Assembly (NCBI GenBank): GCA_022495995.1
Contig: JAFEMH010001244.1
Location: forward strand, 268,001-332,000
DNA length: 64,000 nt
DNA from: Adenophora triphylla var. japonica
Taxonomy: Eukaryota > Streptophyta > Magnoliopsida > Asterales > Campanulaceae
Reading direction: 5' to 3'
Shown: one piece after another, positions 39,541-51,221 of the stretch
How the letters are laid out: each line of letters begins with the position of its first letter
Numbering within the stretch: position 1 is the stretch's first letter
Translations under genes and position numbers: made by a program
The notes under the pieces: model-generated
Told to the model about the DNA's origin: nothing
Seen by the model: the letters and a program-made list of their open reading frames with translations, nothing else
Databases searched by the model: none

Positions 39541-41888
39541 ATATTTCCTAGTGGATGTTCCCAATTAGTAGTACCACATCGTCAGGGGTAGCATCAATAG
39601 GGACCAGTGTGCGGGCCAGACATTCCTCCAATTTCATCTTGTGGGGATAAGATTAGGTGAGTAAGGACAACAAAGAGATGTTGGCTTAAGTCTGTTTCAA
39701 CTAAGTGAGCACAGGTTCCTCTTTCTCGGGGTTAGGAGTTTCAGTTGTCTTGGCATAAGGGTTACGATTCTCCCTGGGTGCTTGATCTGCTGACTTCTTT
39801 TCTGTCTTGGGATTACCCTGGTGGATTTGCCCGGATCTAGTTAAAAGGTTCACTTCTCCTTCCAGCTTATATGTTACTTATTTACAGGATTCTTACAATG
39901 CTGCTAGGGTCAATGGAGGAGCTTGCTTGGCAACTGGCAACTGGCTCTGACTAATTTTGTTACAAGTTTCCCGGAGCATAGCAATAGTGAGGGGCTGAGC
40001 TTAGGGATAGTAAGTATTACTGGCTTCTGACTGGGCAGCCTTCCGGATTGCTTCCCAAGTTATGGGTTTCTGAACCTGGGGGTTGCGCCGTCATTCCTTG
40101 AATGGCCCACAGAGCTAGGGCCTCTTCCGATTCATCCTCGTCTTTGTGATCATGGTCTGTATTGTCCCATGCTTGTTGGAGCTTGCCCATGGTTAGCATG
40201 CAGCAGGAACTATTATCTCCATGGCTTGGTGGCTTCTCCCCTTCGTCCCCGGCTTTATGCAGCAGTCCCGGCTGCCTTTTATAATACTCGCTGCTAGAGA
40301 TGACTATGGCGTTTTGTACGGGAGGAGCATCTGGTATCATGCCGGTGTCCAGGACCTCTCTCAGAGTTGTGATACACTCGGGAAAAGTGACTTCTTCCTT
40401 GGTAATCCTGACAAGGATTGTTACTTTGCCTCCGTGCGGGCTTGATCTGACAATGGTTACTTTTTCATTGGGAAGGATAGGGGCCAGTCTTCCTTTCTCT
40501 AGCGGATTTTCAACTATCTGCTTAGATCGGATGCTCAAAAATCCTTTCGCCAAAGTATGGTAAGTAGTGTTAAACTCCACGACATCTACATATTCAGCCT
40601 CGAGAAAATCCATGGCTTTCATATCTTCGGTCACATTGTCGTCCCCTGAAGTTTCTTCAATTTTCAGGCTATCAGCTTCCATCTCATTGTACACCATTTT
40701 CCTTTCGCTTTTGCAAGCTGGGCAACCACAAGTGAAGGATTGACAATGCCCGTTCTTATGGCCCAACGTGGCGGCTCGTGATACCTGAGTCCAAATGAGG
40801 AGCACTCAGGGTCCGTTTTCGGGTATTAGGACTATTAAGAAAGCGTCATGCTGGTCCATGGGTATGAAGGCAACTGGAGTGGCTTCCAGATCCATAACCC
40901 TTTTTAACGATTCCAGGCACTCGTTGTGCTCGAGAGGTTCAGCTGTGACTCTCAAAACAGTGATGCCGTCAATTCTAGGGGAAGAAGAGAGGGATCCAAT
41001 GACGCTTACAAACTCATCGTCTCCTGGAGGCTGAAATTTTGCCTTTTCAACTAGTGCTTCAATGAAATTTCTCCATTCGCCTACTAGTTTTCCATAAGGG
41101 ACATTGTGCTCCAGAACCTCAGATTCATATTTTTCTTCAAATAGGTTGGGCTGCTCCTCATCCTCCGATGTATTCAAGGTTGGGCATTGACCACAATCGC
41201 ATCTAGAGAGAGGCTCATTATCGAGGTCAGTTTCCAATGATTCCTCATTCGCATTTTCTGGTGGCTCTTCGTTGTCACTGGCCGACAACCACCCATTGTG
41301 TCTGGTACTCATGCGGTCATTTTCGGCGTGATTGTTACAAACTGATTCTGGGTTTTGGGCCTTAGATGATCCTTCACTCTCATCGTCATCACTGTCATCA
41401 GAATCGTCATCCCATGCTACCCAAACTTCGGCTAAGATAGAGCGTCGATCATTTCTATTAGGGGAAGACAAGTGCGTGTAACCACAGAAGTTGTCATAGG
41501 CTCCCAATGTTGGAAGCGGCAATTGCGACTAGGCTTTTCCTCCCAGGAACTGCGGGGGAAGAGTGAGAGGTGGTGGTACATATTTGACTCCAGACAGGAT
41601 ATGGAAGCAATCCTCCTCATCTGATCCTTCACCTTCGCTGTTATCAGGTCTGTATTCGGTTTCTCCCAGAACCATTTTGCAGAAGTGTATTTGTTTGAGG
41701 TGTGCTTCGGCCTCTTTACTAATAAACCCCAATATAGATGCCTGCCTGAAGCTCTCTTGTTCAATCCTTCTTGAGTGTTCTAGCCATCTTGTGAAAATGG
41801 TCTTCTCATAGTTTGATCTGAATGGCCCCAGTTCTCCAGTGTCAGCTATTTCTTCCTCTGAGAAGTAGCGAGCTTCATATTCCTGCAA
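39541..41888 (-). pseudogene. T2 right copy: gag-protease linker region
   Basis: Minus-strand frames 40805-40017, 41522-40806 and 41888-41529 follow one another. The last two are separated only by TAG (…GGKA* then SQLPLPTLGAYDNF). Contents include FTCGCPACKSERKMVYNEMEADS, acidic Asp/Ser stretches and a TPxxFIPMD region. It is homologous to 17369-18670. No known domain is recognised. 39541-40016 is recognisable linker with stops. Confidence 0.7.
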
Positions 41889-42142
41889 GAAGCTGCTAAC
41901 ATGGGACTAGGGAGGATTGGTCTGTTCATCAGTCTTAAGGCTGGGAGGGGATCCAAATTCAGGATCATCATCGAAGTTAATCGGGGGCACTTGAGGATCC
42001 TCATTTGTTTCCTTGGTTAGCTCATCCACATTTTCCCTGGCATGAGAAGGCTCTCCAATTTCAATCATGTTCACCCTGTTGTTGTTCCTAGGGAATGGGT
42101 TATTGACTGTATTGGGCCCTTCGGTACTTCAAGCTTACCCTT

Positions 42143-44119
42143 TTAAATTAACCCTCGTATGGCCTTCCTTAGAGTTATACAATCGTCAGTAAGGTACCCA
42201 TGGTACTGATGAAAAGCACAGTGTTTGGTAGTGTCCAAAGGGACGTTGGGGTCCCTGGGCTGATAATTGTCCAAAGGCCGAATCAAGCCCTCTTTGACCA
42301 GTCCTCTAAAAAATTCACTCAGGGGCATTCTGATGTTACTGAACTTTATACTCTTTGGGCATCTCGACTTTCCTTGGCATGAAAGGAGTGGCATTGTTGC
42401 AATTCTGACTAGCAAAGTTAACAGCTTCTTTGCCCTTGGGCTGGGCAGGAGTAGGATTAGAAGTAGTGGCTCGGTGCCAGAAAGTAGGGGTAGCGGCTTG
42501 TTGCTGATTGTAAGCCTTCTCAAATTTAGCCCCAGAACTGACCATGGCACGCAGATCTGGATATGGGAAATTGCTGAGGGATGCTCTTAAGTGAGGCTTC
42601 AAGCATGACTGAAAGATGTCCAACTGTTCTTCATCAGAAGGAGGAATGGCCATTTCACTCAGCTTAAGGTTCCAACGCTTGTAAAAATCACCAATGTTCT
42701 CGTCAGGGCATTGCATAGTTGTTTGCAAGTCTACTCGATTCCTCTCCCATTCCAGTTTGGCTTTGTATTTTTCGATGAAGGCTTTGGTGATCTGTTCCCA
42801 AGTGGCCCTGACTCGGGTTTCAACCGGAAGAACCATTTTAGAGCCCCCAATTTTAAGGAGAGGCTGAAGTAATCAGCCAACTACTGGTTTGTGCACCATT
42901 TGGCTTTCATGGCTAGGGTGTAAGTGTCAAGATAGGTCTTTGGACAAGCAGTTCCATCAAACAGTTCCAAGATAGGCATTACGAACTTGTGGGGTAGAGG
43001 CACAATAGAATCAGGATCTGTGGGCCGGAGGGCAGCCTTCTTTCCTGTCAGTTTGACGATCTGCGCTTTCATTTCCTTATGTTGTTCAATGAACCAAGCT
43101 AGATGAGGGTCCATTGGTGGAGCTGGAGCGTTCAAACCAGTGACCGAGCTGGAGAGAGGAGTTACCATTGGCGGCACACTAGTGGAAGGTATGGCCGGAC
43201 CTGGGACATAGGTGAAAACCTGGCCTTGGCCTAAATTACCCTGGGGAGTGTAAGTAGGAGCCTGGGCAAAGGGATAGAACCCAGCGGCTTGCTGTTGACT
43301 TCCAATTGGCAAAGGGGGTGGTGGCAGACCAGAGGTGGCCGGGTAGCTCGAGTTCCCGGGGTGAGACTCATAAGTAGGCTTAAATACGGGTTGTGGTCCT
43401 TGGTTGTTGAACGGCATGCCTTGCTGCGGTGATGGTGTATAACTGAGAGGATACTGTGGTCCTGGTGATTCTGATGAGACTGGGATGGGGGCTTGCTGAC
43501 CCATTGGACCTTGAGTGAGGAACGGGTTTGTGGAGACTGGCGAGGCGCCGAGAGTTGCTGGAGCAGTATCATTTTGAGGAGGGATACTTGACTGTTGTCC
43601 TAAACCAAACTGCGGTGGCAGCATTTCGGATTGTTGCTGCGGCACTCTGAACTGTTGTTGTGAAGGCTCAAGCTAATCAGCTCCAAACTGTGGTGGGATC
43701 CCAACTTGCTGCGGCATTCCAAGGTATCCCCAACCATGGGAAGACATTCCATACTGATTATGTCCCCACTGAGGGACTATAAACTGGCTTATCCCACTAG
43801 ACTGCATGGGCCCACTAGACTGTGGTTGAGGAGCATGGGCTCCGGCAGTGGTACCATAGGAGGCTGGTGGTGGCATTCTGGTGTAGTCAGGGCGATCGAG
43901 AGTGGGGTTAGGGTCCTCTTCCTCTTTCACGGTGAAAGTGCCGTCGAGATTGAGACTGGCGGCTAAACAGTGGCTCCTAATAGCCTCCAGAAGGCTGTTC
44001 ATCTGAGCTTCCTGTCGTAGTCTTATTTGTTCGGCCAACTAATTCCACTGTTGTTCTGTCTGAGGAGTCTCAGGAGGCGGAGTGGTATTGTCCCCATTGT
44101 TACCAGCTGATGCAGACAT
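42143..44119 (-). pseudogene. T2 gag
   Basis: The start codon at 44117-44119 gives MSASAGNNGD. After 26 codons an in-frame TAG (44039-44041) precedes LAEQIRLRQEAQ. A Pro/Gln-rich region contains TAG at 43673-43675. The gag core begins near 43000 (FDGTACPKTYLDTYTLAMK), is cut by TAG at 42881-42883, and after a frameshift resumes with ATWEQITKAFIEKYKAKLEW and NIGDFYKRWNLKLSEM. A last frame (42550-42143) has HCAFHQYHGYLTDDCITLR, a zinc-type C-x2-H-x3-H-x5-C motif found in Tat gag proteins. The structural protein is inactive in this copy. Confidence 0.8.
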
Positions 44120-45598
44120 TCTGAAAATCGGACTTAAAGCGAATGGTAAAGCTAACGATGCGCTCGATTCTTCCCAACTGACCAGACGGTGACCCGATAT
44201 TCGTACCCAAGCTTTGCGAGATGCTGCGGGAGTAAGATATAAGGGAGTTTCAGACTTTGGGAGTTGAAGGAAAGGGGTAGGTGTTTGGGTTCATGGCTGA
44301 TGCAACATGCTGTTATTTGTTTGAGTTTACTTAAAACGTGTTTTCTTAAACCCTAAGCAGTTGGAAAATTGCTCTTTTTTTTTTACTATTCTCAGTCCTG
44401 GATCAGTGGGACCCATCACTACGCCTGCGGACCCTCAACCTGTAACCTCGAACAAGGGTTCCGTAGGGCAAGTGAGTCCCACCGACCGAAAAGGAAAATG
44501 AACCTAAGGTCTGGCGGATCATGAAGTCTTAGCGCGCACTCGATGTAAATTACCAGCGAAGGAAACGTCGAGGGTCAAGATCGAGTTAAGGTGCCTGACG
44601 AAAAGCCGGCATGACCTTGAGTGATGATAGTCCACAAGGGATCTTGACTCGTCGTTGGTTAAGCAGTAATTAAACATGGACTGGGCGTTAATCCTTGATG
44701 ACTCGGTGTCACACCGGGAGCCGGTACATAAACTGTGCGGGTCAAAGTCAAAGTCCGAGCCCCAGTCAAGATTGAGTCAAAGTTCATGACGGAAAACCGG
44801 CATGACTTCGACTGAGTTAGGTCCGCGGAGGATCCTGACTTGGCATGTTGACTAGGGTTTGACATATGCGGGGTATACACTGACACGGACCGGACCAAAA
44901 ACCAACCAAGTCTCGAAAAAAAGTGTGTCACGGACAAGTGCAGGGTCGACACGAGGGTAAACCAATGGCTGTTTGGGTTGTCCCGTGCTCGCACCGAGAG
45001 GCGTAGTAAGGCCTCCCAGGCTGCTACTGAGATTTCCCGGGTTAAGAACGTAGTTTGCAGTGTACGGTCAACGTGCGCGTAGTGTGCGGCAGTCTACATT
45101 CTTTTTTTAGTAAAAATAGAAATTTTCAAATGTATCTTAAAAGCATGATGCATGCAAAAAAAAAAGATTTTTTTTTTAAAACAATTTTTTATTGAAATGA
45201 GACCAGTACGTGGCATTGTTTCCCCATAGCTTATCCCCGACTCCCATACGGAGGCATTTTAAGAGGAAGGTTAATGGTTTCCAGCCTATATACTGATTAT
45301 CATTTTATTTTTCGGAAAACAAGTAAACACATAAATGCACGAGCACATAAGCACATAAACACATAAAATTTAAACAGTTAAGGAAATGGATTCGACAGTT
45401 AAAATTTTGACTTTTCCGGGACGGTCAAACCGATAACAACGCACCATGGAAAACACATACACACACAAAAAATAAAAGTTTCAAGTGTTTATACGGAAGT
45501 TTGACCCGTAAAATCTTTTTTTATTATTATTTAAAAAAACAAGTTTTATTTATTGTTTGAAAAACGAGTATTTCTAAAAAAAAAAAAAGCTTATTTAT
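44120..45598 (-). other. T2 5' leader, non-coding
   Basis: 1.5 kb between PBS and gag. A roughly 85-bp sequence is present twice in diverged form (44577-44662 and 44768-44858), each containing CCGGCATGAC and a GATCYTGAC segment. No gene is seen; the ORF at 44659-44994 lies across the repeat. Confidence 0.6.
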
Positions 45599-45617
45599 GT
45601 CCCCAGCGGAGTCGCCA
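45599..45617 (-). other. T2 primer binding site
   Basis: On the minus strand TGGCGACTCCGCTGGGGAC begins three bases after the LTR end (…GGGTATCA, TAG). It is one base different from the T3 PBS. Confidence 0.8.
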
Positions 45618-45620
45618 CTA

Positions 45621-47399
45621 TGATACCCAATTTTCTTGCGTCAAAGCCCGACAATGCCCTTTTTTTGGAGGTTTGAAAAATCTTTTATCGGACTTTGAAA
45701 AAATCAACGGAGTCGCCACGCCGTTTTTAGTTTAAGGGCCAAAACTTTGAAAAATGCCTAAAATTAGAGAAAATGAGTTCGGAGGTCACGTTACACTCCG
45801 GGATGGACGTTTTGACGTGCACCCGGAATGCCTCGTATGACAAGTCTTCCTCACTTGAAACTTTTTATGTGTGTGTGTGTGTTTTTTGAATAAAGACTTT
45901 AAAAAAAGGGTTTTTCTGGAAATAACAGAAATTCTAGGGACTGAACTGGAAAACAGTTTGAAAACAGTGATTAAACTGAAAATAACAGAAAATTGGGAAA
46001 TTGTCTGCAAATGACAATGTCATCCGCGTGGATGAGACTGTAGTGCAATCTTATCCGTGCGGATGGGCCTGCACTGTCAATATTGTTTACAGTTTTCAAT
46101 TTAGTCACTGTAATTTTCAGAAACTTAACTGGATTTACAGGACTTAACTGGAAATGTAACTAAAAGCAGAAAATGAAGGAAATATTTGGTTTTTGGCATC
46201 CATGTTTTGTCCTTTCTTTCCCTAAACTTTGATTAGTGGTCATAAGTGATGAATCCACTTAATCAAGCCATCCCGGGGGTACATTAGGACTTTGAAAACA
46301 TATCATTAAGGGGGATTTTGACATGAAAAGTAAGTTGACTAGAGAGTAGATCAATATGTATCAACTTTAGAGGAAGATCTCTAAGGTGGTCATAAGAAGA
46401 CCATCCTGGAGACCTATACTCAAGTGTATCTTATACATCTTGTATGACTTATTTTGTGAGTCTAGATGATTTTCATCCAAGGAAAGAGTTCCAAGGTGAG
46501 CATCTTAGACTAGGGATGGGGAATTTACAAGGAAGTAAGCAATATAGACCATTTAAAGTGGTCATCTATGGAGATGGACTCCAAGATGACCATACTTTAG
46601 GTCAAATGAACAAACAAGAACAAGTAATGTAAAAGGGAAGTGGGGGATAACATGAAAGTAAAGAGAATGTGGATCCCTTTAGAAGATCATCCATGAAAAT
46701 GAATTCCATGGAGATCCTCTTGGATCCTTGGGACAAAAGGAAAAGGGGAGCTAAACAACAAGTAGTAAGTAAGGCTACATCATTTACACATGAAATCTAT
46801 GCAAGACTACATCATTGTAGTAAGTAAGACTACATCATTTACACATGAAATGTATGCATGAATGAGGGAGATATGAGTAAGGGGAGTGAGGGTTTACCAA
46901 TCTTTCTTGGGTTTGTGTTTAGGGTTTGAGAGATTTCAAGGCTTAGAAGTGGTTTTGGAGTGGATTTGAGGTTGGATTTGGTGTGGAATTTGAGTTGTGA
47001 GAGTGTAAATGATTGTTTGAAGGTGAATTTTGACAGAGTAACAGTAGGTTTTCGGATTTTTTGGCTTGTTAAAACTGAGGGAGAAGGGCTGCATTTATAG
47101 GTTGGTTGGATGACAATCTTATCCGCGTAGATGAGATATTAGGCACAATCTCATCCACGCGGATGGGATCAACAACGTGCCTGGTTGTTGCAGAAAGCAG
47201 TTTTGGCTGTTTGCAAATGGTCAATATTCTTTTTTTATTGGGAATGACATATTTCCAGCGAGGTCCTATGCCACTTTCTTATTCCTAAGATGCCCTTCCT
47301 CGTTCAAATTGTCAAAATAATGTCCAAAATACCCTTAAATGATTATAAATCATTTATTTTGACAACAGAACATTAACGACCCAGATTGGGGCACTTACA
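45621..47399 (-). repeat. T2 5' LTR (LTR B)
   Basis: 1779 bp, homologous to 4364-6146 with many substitutions and indels. On the minus strand it starts TGTAAGTGCCCC and ends GGGTATCA. It contains palindrome pairs at 46022/46053 (31 bp apart) and 47121/47153 (32 bp apart), and a TATA-type CTATAAATGC at 47092-47100. Confidence 0.88.
47092..47164 (-). promoter_or_regulatory. T2 LTR B core promoter with palindrome pair
   Basis: Minus-strand TATAAAT (47093-47099) is preceded by sites ATCCGCGTAGAT (47121-47132) and ATCCACGCGGAT (47153-47164), starting 32 bp apart, the nearer one 22 bp from the TATA box. It repeats the LTR A layout despite considerable divergence elsewhere. Confidence 0.7.
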
Positions 47400-47439
47400 C
47401 TATTATGAAAAAATGTCATTTAATATTTCTTACTGATGG

Positions 47440-48235
47440 TAGATTTCACTCTCCAAGAGTGGCTATTGTAAAATACTAAATTTTCGTATGTAAAGAAGAT
47501 TTTGATGGTTTACATATTCAGGAAGGTTTTGCATTTCTGATGGCATAGTAAGATCGGAATTTTTCCTGCAGCTAATAATCTCGAGCACTAGAACTCCAAA
47601 ATTGTAAATGTTGGCTTTCTCAAATAATTCTCCCCGAATTGCATACTCCGGAGCTGTATAACCTCTGGAAAAAAAAAAAAACCCTGCATTAATACTATAC
47701 AAAAGGCACAGAAATATACATGCAAGGACATTTATGTAGTAAGGAAATGACTTACAATGTTCTTGCAAAGTTGGTGCTGAGATAAGCTTGATCTTTGGGG
47801 AAAAACCTAGCCAGACCAAAATCTCCAATTCTTGGTTGAAATTTATCGTCCAAAAATATATTGCTAGCTTTAATATCTCTATGAACAATTACCATATGTG
47901 AGTCTTCGTACATGTATTGCAATCCTCGAGCAATGAAGAATTATTTGGAACCGAGCGTTCCAATTAAGGAAATGATCACTCTTGCCTGCAATTTACAGCA
48001 CAACTGAAGTCTTAAGGAAATGATCACTCTATTCTTCATGTATTCATATAAAAGTAGCCTCTGAGGTCCATCAGAGTAACATCCAAGAAGTCTGACAAGG
48101 TTCTTGTGTTGTATGCTTGTCAGCATCTTCACCTCTGATAGTAATTCCGATTCTCCTTGTTGCGATTTATTGAGGGAGAGCTTTTTTATTTCCACCAATC
48201 TTCTATCCTCTAGTTTCCCCTATTGATTCATATCA
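47440..48235 (-). pseudogene. Receptor-like protein kinase fragment
   Basis: Minus-strand exons encode a plant receptor-like Ser/Thr kinase domain. They are LEDRRLVEIKKLSLNKSQQGESE and EVKMLTSIQHKNLVRLLGCYSDGPQRLLLYEYMKN (about 48235-48020), [17 protein letters not shown] with [22 protein letters not shown] (about 47940-47760), and [35 protein letters not shown] (about 47670-47540). The catalytic HRD reads VHRD and the DFG is present. An AG-ended intron separates the last two. A frameshift near 47940, a short duplication of GAGTGATCATTTCC, and the lack of N- and C-terminal parts make it a fragment. It directly borders LTR B. The subfamily is not certain. Confidence 0.8.
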
Positions 48236-48364
48236 TAAAATTCATAATCGACACGCTTTAAAAAAATATGCATACATTTATTGCCTCAAAATGAATGTTC
48301 ATTTTTATTCTTGATCAAGAACAAAAACGGACGCTCAATTTGGGACGGAGGGAGTAAGAAGATA
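48236..48364. repeat. Stowaway-like end (single)
   Basis: GGGACGGAGGGAGTA at 48339-48353 is the typical inward-reading end of Stowaway-type MITEs. The matching opposite end was not found, so only a partial or decayed copy is supported. Confidence 0.45.
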
Positions 48365-49051
48365 TCTATTATTACCAAATATTATGTTGTTGTTGAATTG
48401 ATAGAATCATTTCGAACATGGTCAGAATACCCACAAGAGTATCTAATTCCATAGTTGTGGTGTCATGTGCTTCTTCAACAACGTCAATTTTGATGTTAAA
48501 TTTTTCAGTTATAGTTCTCAACATCTTACTTACCAACTTTGCATTTGATATAGGCTCACCTATGGAGAGACATTAATTCGATATTTCCCTCAATTTCGCT
48601 GAATAGCTTTTAATGCCTTCAATCTCATTCATCCTCAAGTTTTCGAACTTGGTATGAGAATTCTCAACCTAGTAGCCTTTACACTATCATCACCTTCACG
48701 GTGACCTTGCAAAATATCCCAAGCTATTTTTGCTACATTCTGATTAATTACTAGGCGAAACATGTTTTCATCAACAGGACTTGATATAGAATCTAAAGCT
48801 CTAGAATTATAATTAGCAAGGGTAATTTCTGTTGTAGTCCAGTCTTCCTCAGGTTTAAGTTTGTAGGATTTTTCAGAGGTTTCACCCACTACATCCTTGC
48901 TTTCAACCTTAGGAAGAGACCATGGGGCAATTATGCTTAGCCACGACCTCTCATCAATTTCTTTGATGTAAATATGCATCTTAGCTTTCCATAGAGCATA
49001 GTTTGTACCATCTAAAATAGGAGGATGGTATTGACTCAAGTGACCTTCCAT
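48365..49051 (-). pseudogene. Ty1/copia gag fragment (UBN2 type)
   Basis: From the ATG at 49051: MEGHLSQYHPPILDGTNYAL, WKAKMHIYIKEID, AKIAWDILQGHREGDDSVKATRLR. After a frameshift near 48640 the reading continues FENLRMNEIEGIKSYSAKLREISN and LVSKMLRTITEKFNIKID to about 48365. This is the gag_pre-integrase/UBN2-like region of copia elements. A stop interrupts the second part, and the rest of the element is missing. Confidence 0.8.
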
Positions 49052-49090
49052 AATGACTACTCTTTCTGGACCTCACTTAGTGAAATCGAG

Positions 49091-49106
49091 TGTGGCTCTG
49101 ATACCA
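49091..49106 (-). other. Copia primer binding site
   Basis: Minus-strand TGGTATCAGAGCCACA lies 40 bp before the gag ATG. TGGTATCAGAGC is the standard initiator-tRNA-Met site of copia elements. Confidence 0.85.
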
Positions 49107-49108
49107 AT

Positions 49109-49875
49109 TGAAAAGAAATTGAGTAGCTAGGACAGTCGGACAGATGGACAAAGTACTGGTGTTGGTCCTGATGTGATGACACCAAGGACTACACGATTAG
49201 ATTTGATGCGGAATAATAAATAGAAAACACGAAATAAAACAATGTTTACCACTTATCTATAGCAACTTATTGTAGACAACAAAAACTTCTCTTTAATAAA
49301 CGATTTAATGCTTTGGTTACAAAGTAAAAGAAACAAGAGAAGAAACGAAATACTTAAACACTAAAAACACAAATTCAATGAGAACTTTGTGTAACAAAAT
49401 AACTCTCACAAAAGCACTCAAAAATAGCTGATCTTTATTTTGTAATCGCAGGAATGCATGTTTGACAAAGGAGGCGGACTACTCCTTTTATAAGCCGTGT
49501 AGATCCTTTGCCTTGAAGGAAAAAGAAGTCCTAAACCATGTAGAGATCTTCCTTCCAAATTCATGTATATCTTGGAGTATTTTTCCTACAAATCCTCCCC
49601 ACCCTTTCCTAGAATAATGACCATGTAAGTCTCCAGGAATATCGGAAATACTTCCTTCCAAAACATGTGAAGAGATTGACTTGGATTCTTTCTTATGTTG
49701 ATCTTTCTCCAAAAATAGAGCATCCTAATACATGTGAGAGTCCTACAAAATAATCAAAAGATACACTAAAACAAGGAACTAATTAATAGGTTAGTCCATA
49801 AATAATAACAACTAAATAAACTAAAGAAGATATTTACAAACTTATTCTAAAAATAAAAAAGATACAAATCCTAAT
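49109..49875 (-). repeat. Copia 5' LTR (outer end approximate)
   Basis: On the minus strand the LTR ends two bases before the PBS at 49109. A TATA box (GCTTATAAAAGGAG) lies at about 49474-49487. The outer end is set at roughly 49875 because copia-gag-like sequence of another element resumes at 49885. I could not identify the exact terminus or target duplication. Confidence 0.6.
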
Positions 49876-49884
49876 AATTAGAAA

Positions 49885-50250
49885 TCATCCATGGTAAAAA
49901 TGTGTGGAACAACTCACACTTATAGGACCACAAATCAAGCCATCGTCCGTGGAAGGCAGCTTGTCCTTGCCCTTGTTGGAGGAGACGATGTGCTGCAAAA
50001 CCCTTGTTGAGCTCGCACGAACCTGTAACAAATCGGCCCATGTAGCATACTGGACATTCTCCGGATCAAGAGTAATTGGGATGTGATTCTTGATGTTGGA
50101 GACTGTCAAAGCCGGAAGGTAAAAAGATTTTGTTGAAGATGATGACATACTGAGGAAGGGAGGAGAGGAATAAGAATACAGCATGTAGAGGGAGCGTAGT
50201 GGAAGAAAATATTAGCCCCAGTCGCGTGATACCATAAAAGATCAATTGTA
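49885..50250 (-). pseudogene. Second copia gag N-terminal fragment
   Basis: From ATG 50148: MSSSSTKSFYLPALTVSN, IKNHIPITLDPENVQYATWADL, VRASSTRVLQHI, the N-terminus of a different copia gag type from that at 48365-49051. Upstream, TGGTATCACGCGACTGG at about 50230 looks like a damaged PBS. It is truncated at 49885. Confidence 0.65.
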
Positions 50251-50289
50251 TTTCGTAATCTTCTCCAACCGGTACCACATAGTTATATA

Positions 50290-50523
50290 CTCCCTCCGTC
50301 TCAAAATGTTTGTCCCATTTGACTTTTTTGTTAAACTTTGACCACAAATATATGACAATTTAATTATGTTCATTAAATTCTAAAAATTCCTATTGATTCA
50401 CCATTAATAATATTATCAACAACAACTTTTAGAATTTCATGAACATGATTAATCTCTCATAAATTTGTGGTCAAAGTTCAACAAAAAAAGTCAAATGGGA
50501 CAAACATTTTGGGACCGTGGGAG
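50290..50523. mobile_element. Stowaway-type MITE, complete
   Basis: 234 bp between TA dinucleotides. It starts CTCCCTCCGTCTCAAAATG and ends with the inverted CATTTTGGGACCGTGGGAG. Long inverted arms (TTTGTCCCATTTGACTTTTT and its partner) extend more than 60 bp inward. It has no coding capacity, as expected. Confidence 0.9.
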
Positions 50524-51221
50524 TACATATGAGACTCCTATCAATCCCACTAATCTAGCTAGTCTATCAACTTATCTTAGGTAACTAAATATAATTCAAA
50601 TGAGAAGAGATAATCCTGGAGATAATATACAGAATATTAACAAATATTTACATATTAATCTAATATTCTATCAATGCTAATGTTTTTTCAGAAAATTTTG
50701 GGGGAAACTAGTTTCCCCCAATAATATAAAAAGTCTTGTTTTTTTATTAAAAAAGACACTTACCGTTCAATACCCTTTTTCCCCCAATAATATAAAAAGA
50801 CTTGTTTTTTTATTAAAAAAGACACTTACCGTTCAATACCCTTACTCAATACTCTCTTTTAACTTTCCCTTACTCTATAAAGTGTGTATTATTTATTTCT
50901 TATATTACGTCTTTATTAAAGTGTGTATTAAAGTGTGTATTATTTATTTCTACCGGCCACTACCCTTACTCAATACTCTCTTCGTCCCATTAAAAAAGAC
51001 GCAATATTTTATTTTGAGTGTATTATTTAAAAATACACACTTTTAAAATGAATTTTTTTTAATAATTATTTATTCATGTGACTCTATTGTCATATTCATA
51101 ATAACTATACACTTACCGTTCGATTTTAAGCAAAATGAGAGTGAAACATACAGCGAATAAAAATGCCATGAAAGCTAGGGTTACGAAACATAATATTTTA
51201 GTTTAGTGACTTGGTATTTTA

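Larger units (their letters stand above)
4364..47399 (-). mobile_element. T2: large Tat/Ogre-like retrotransposon, rearranged and nested
   Basis: Homologous LTRs in the same orientation lie at 4364-6146 (preceded on the minus strand by a PPT) and 45621-47399 (followed by a PBS). They frame a minus-strand element: gag 44119-42143, gag-protease linker, protease near 39440-38574, RT-RNase H, integrase ending at 13584, then a 7.4-kb 3' region. T3 (18671-34493) and a solo LTR (34954-36391) are nested inside. Sequence equivalent to 14973-18670 occurs again at 34494-41648, so the T2 interior is partly duplicated. The flanks of the two LTRs differ (T1 pol on the left, a kinase pseudogene on the right) and I find no matching 5-bp duplication. 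The span may therefore join two T2 copies. Confidence 0.8.
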
